Shown here piece by piece: positions 34,530-35,201 of a stretch of 35,201 bases of DNA (the first letter of the stretch is position 1; the number at the start of each line of letters is the position of its first letter). The notes beneath the pieces were generated by a model. That model was not told the DNA's origin. It made no database searches and saw nothing but the letters and a program-made list of their open reading frames with translations. The position numbers and the translations under genes are program-made. This stretch comes from Alphaproteobacteria bacterium (GTDB lineage Bacteria; Pseudomonadota; Alphaproteobacteria; UBA8366), in NCBI GenBank assembly GCA_029861675.1, contig JAOTYV010000008.1, forward strand, positions 1 through 35,201, given 5' to 3'.

Positions 34530-35201
34530 ATGAATTGCTGGCGTGAACTGGGCATCGAAGCGACCGACGAAATCGGCAAAATTCGGCGCGCCTATGCGGC
34601 GCTGCTGAAGAAACATCATCCGGAAGACGATCCCGACGGATTTCAACGTCTGCGGCAGGCTTACGAGCAAGCTATCGGCTGGGCCGAGGACGGGACGATC
34701 GAATTCGGCGAGGAGATCGGGCCGATTGACGCATCCGGTTTGTCCGAACCCGACCGGTCACCCGACGTGGCGGCGCTCATCGCGCCGATCCTGGAGGCGG
34801 TCAAGATCGGCGACGAGGACGCCGCTTTGCACGCGCTCGCCTCGGCGCTCGACGATCCCGTACTCACCGATCTCGAACGGCGGTCGGCGTTCGAGCGGCG
34901 CATGATCGAAGCGCTGGCCCGAGCGCCGGCGTCATACGGCTTCCTGGCGGAGGTCGGGGAAATTTTTGGGTGGGAAGAGGATGATGAAACCGGCGCCGCC
35001 GGCGGCGGCGCGGTAATGGATCGTTTGGCGGAAATACGCGACGCGGAGGCGCATCTCCGGGATTTGCAGCATCAGGCGGCCCATTGGCAAAGCGACGTCT
35101 TGTTCACGCGGTACGGCGTCGCGGCCAAGCTGCTGCTCGGGCCCTACCGGCCGAAACTGTTTCGTCTCGCCGCCCTGGACTGGAAGATTTTCAGCGCCAG
35201 C
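34530..35201 (+). CDS. J-domain protein, likely HscC co-chaperone (partial)
   Basis: The gene starts at ATG 34530, 21 bases after hscC, and runs off the window after 224 codons. The first 50 residues are a J-domain: [20 protein letters not shown], then [15 protein letters not shown] and [12 protein letters not shown]. The key tripeptide is HPE, not the usual HPD; I recall the DjlB/DjlC-like partners of HscC as also varying here. The remaining residues are helical, and a C-terminal membrane anchor, expected in this group, would lie beyond the edge. Confidence 0.85.
   Translation, partial: MNCWRELGIEATDEIGKIRRAYAALLKKHHPEDDPDGFQRLRQAYEQAIGWAEDGTIEFGEEIGPIDASGLSEPDRSPDVAALIAPILEAVKIGDEDAALHALASALDDPVLTDLERRSAFERRMIEALARAPASYGFLAEVGEIFGWEEDDETGAAGGGAVMDRLAEIRDAEAHLRDLQHQAAHWQSDVLFTRYGVAAKLLLGPYRPKLFRLAALDWKIFSAS

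Overview
The window reads as a high-GC alphaproteobacterial chromosome, most like a Rhodospirillales-type lineage. This rests on the gene families (an Fdh3-type periplasmic formate dehydrogenase with its DUF3305/DUF3306 partners, DUF6494/DUF6505/DUF6352, many CoA-transferase and cupin-type catabolic genes) and on short 'gtcattcc...ggaatgac' style intergenic repeats. The genus cannot be named from the sequence alone. I see no rRNA, tRNA, CRISPR array, intact insertion sequence or prophage.

Region 1 (about 0.3-20.4 kb) is a formate dehydrogenase (FDH) island. Leftward on the minus strand run DUF3305, DUF3306, a TorD-type chaperone, a 64-residue Tat-signal protein, the molybdenum/tungsten catalytic subunit (cysteine ligand, Tat signal), the four-cluster iron-sulfur subunit, a small lipoprotein, the cytochrome b subunit, a small exported protein, an exported WD40-propeller/cytochrome c fusion and a 42-residue membrane peptide. 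Divergent from it is a polyferredoxin-like protein followed by a DJ-1/PfpI protein. After an AT-rich gap come a PilZ protein with a degenerate receiver domain, a small membrane protein and moaA (first step of molybdopterin synthesis). Convergent with moaA is a four-gene operon: a degenerate biotin/lipoate ligase-fold protein, DUF6505, DUF6352 and DUF6494. Then a trypsin-like/PDZ protease sits directly upstream of a tungstate-type ABC permease and ATPase (tupB, tupC) with no binding protein in view. Together these could supply metal (TupBC), build cofactor (MoaA), insert it and export the enzyme (TorD, Tat signals), and carry electrons from formate to quinone or cytochrome c. The poorly known DUF genes are candidates for maturation or electron-transfer roles.

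Region 2 (about 20.5-31.7 kb) holds single genes and short operons typical of accessory carbon metabolism: a TauD-type dioxygenase and a short-chain dehydrogenase; a methyltransferase, an EthD-like small protein and a membrane protein; then HpcH/HpaI aldolase, a nitronate monooxygenase-like flavoprotein, a bicupin, a second cupin and an Fpg/Nei-like glycosylase, the last four tightly packed. A CaiB-type CoA-transferase follows on the other strand, preceded by a 46-codon ORF with a good ribosome site. The substrate of this set is not evident.

Region 3 (31.8-35.2 kb) has a beta-hydroxyacid dehydrogenase, an HscC-type Hsp70 and, running off the right edge, its likely J-domain partner. One MITE-like element (89-281) and one REP-like palindrome (29810-29889) are the only clear repeats.
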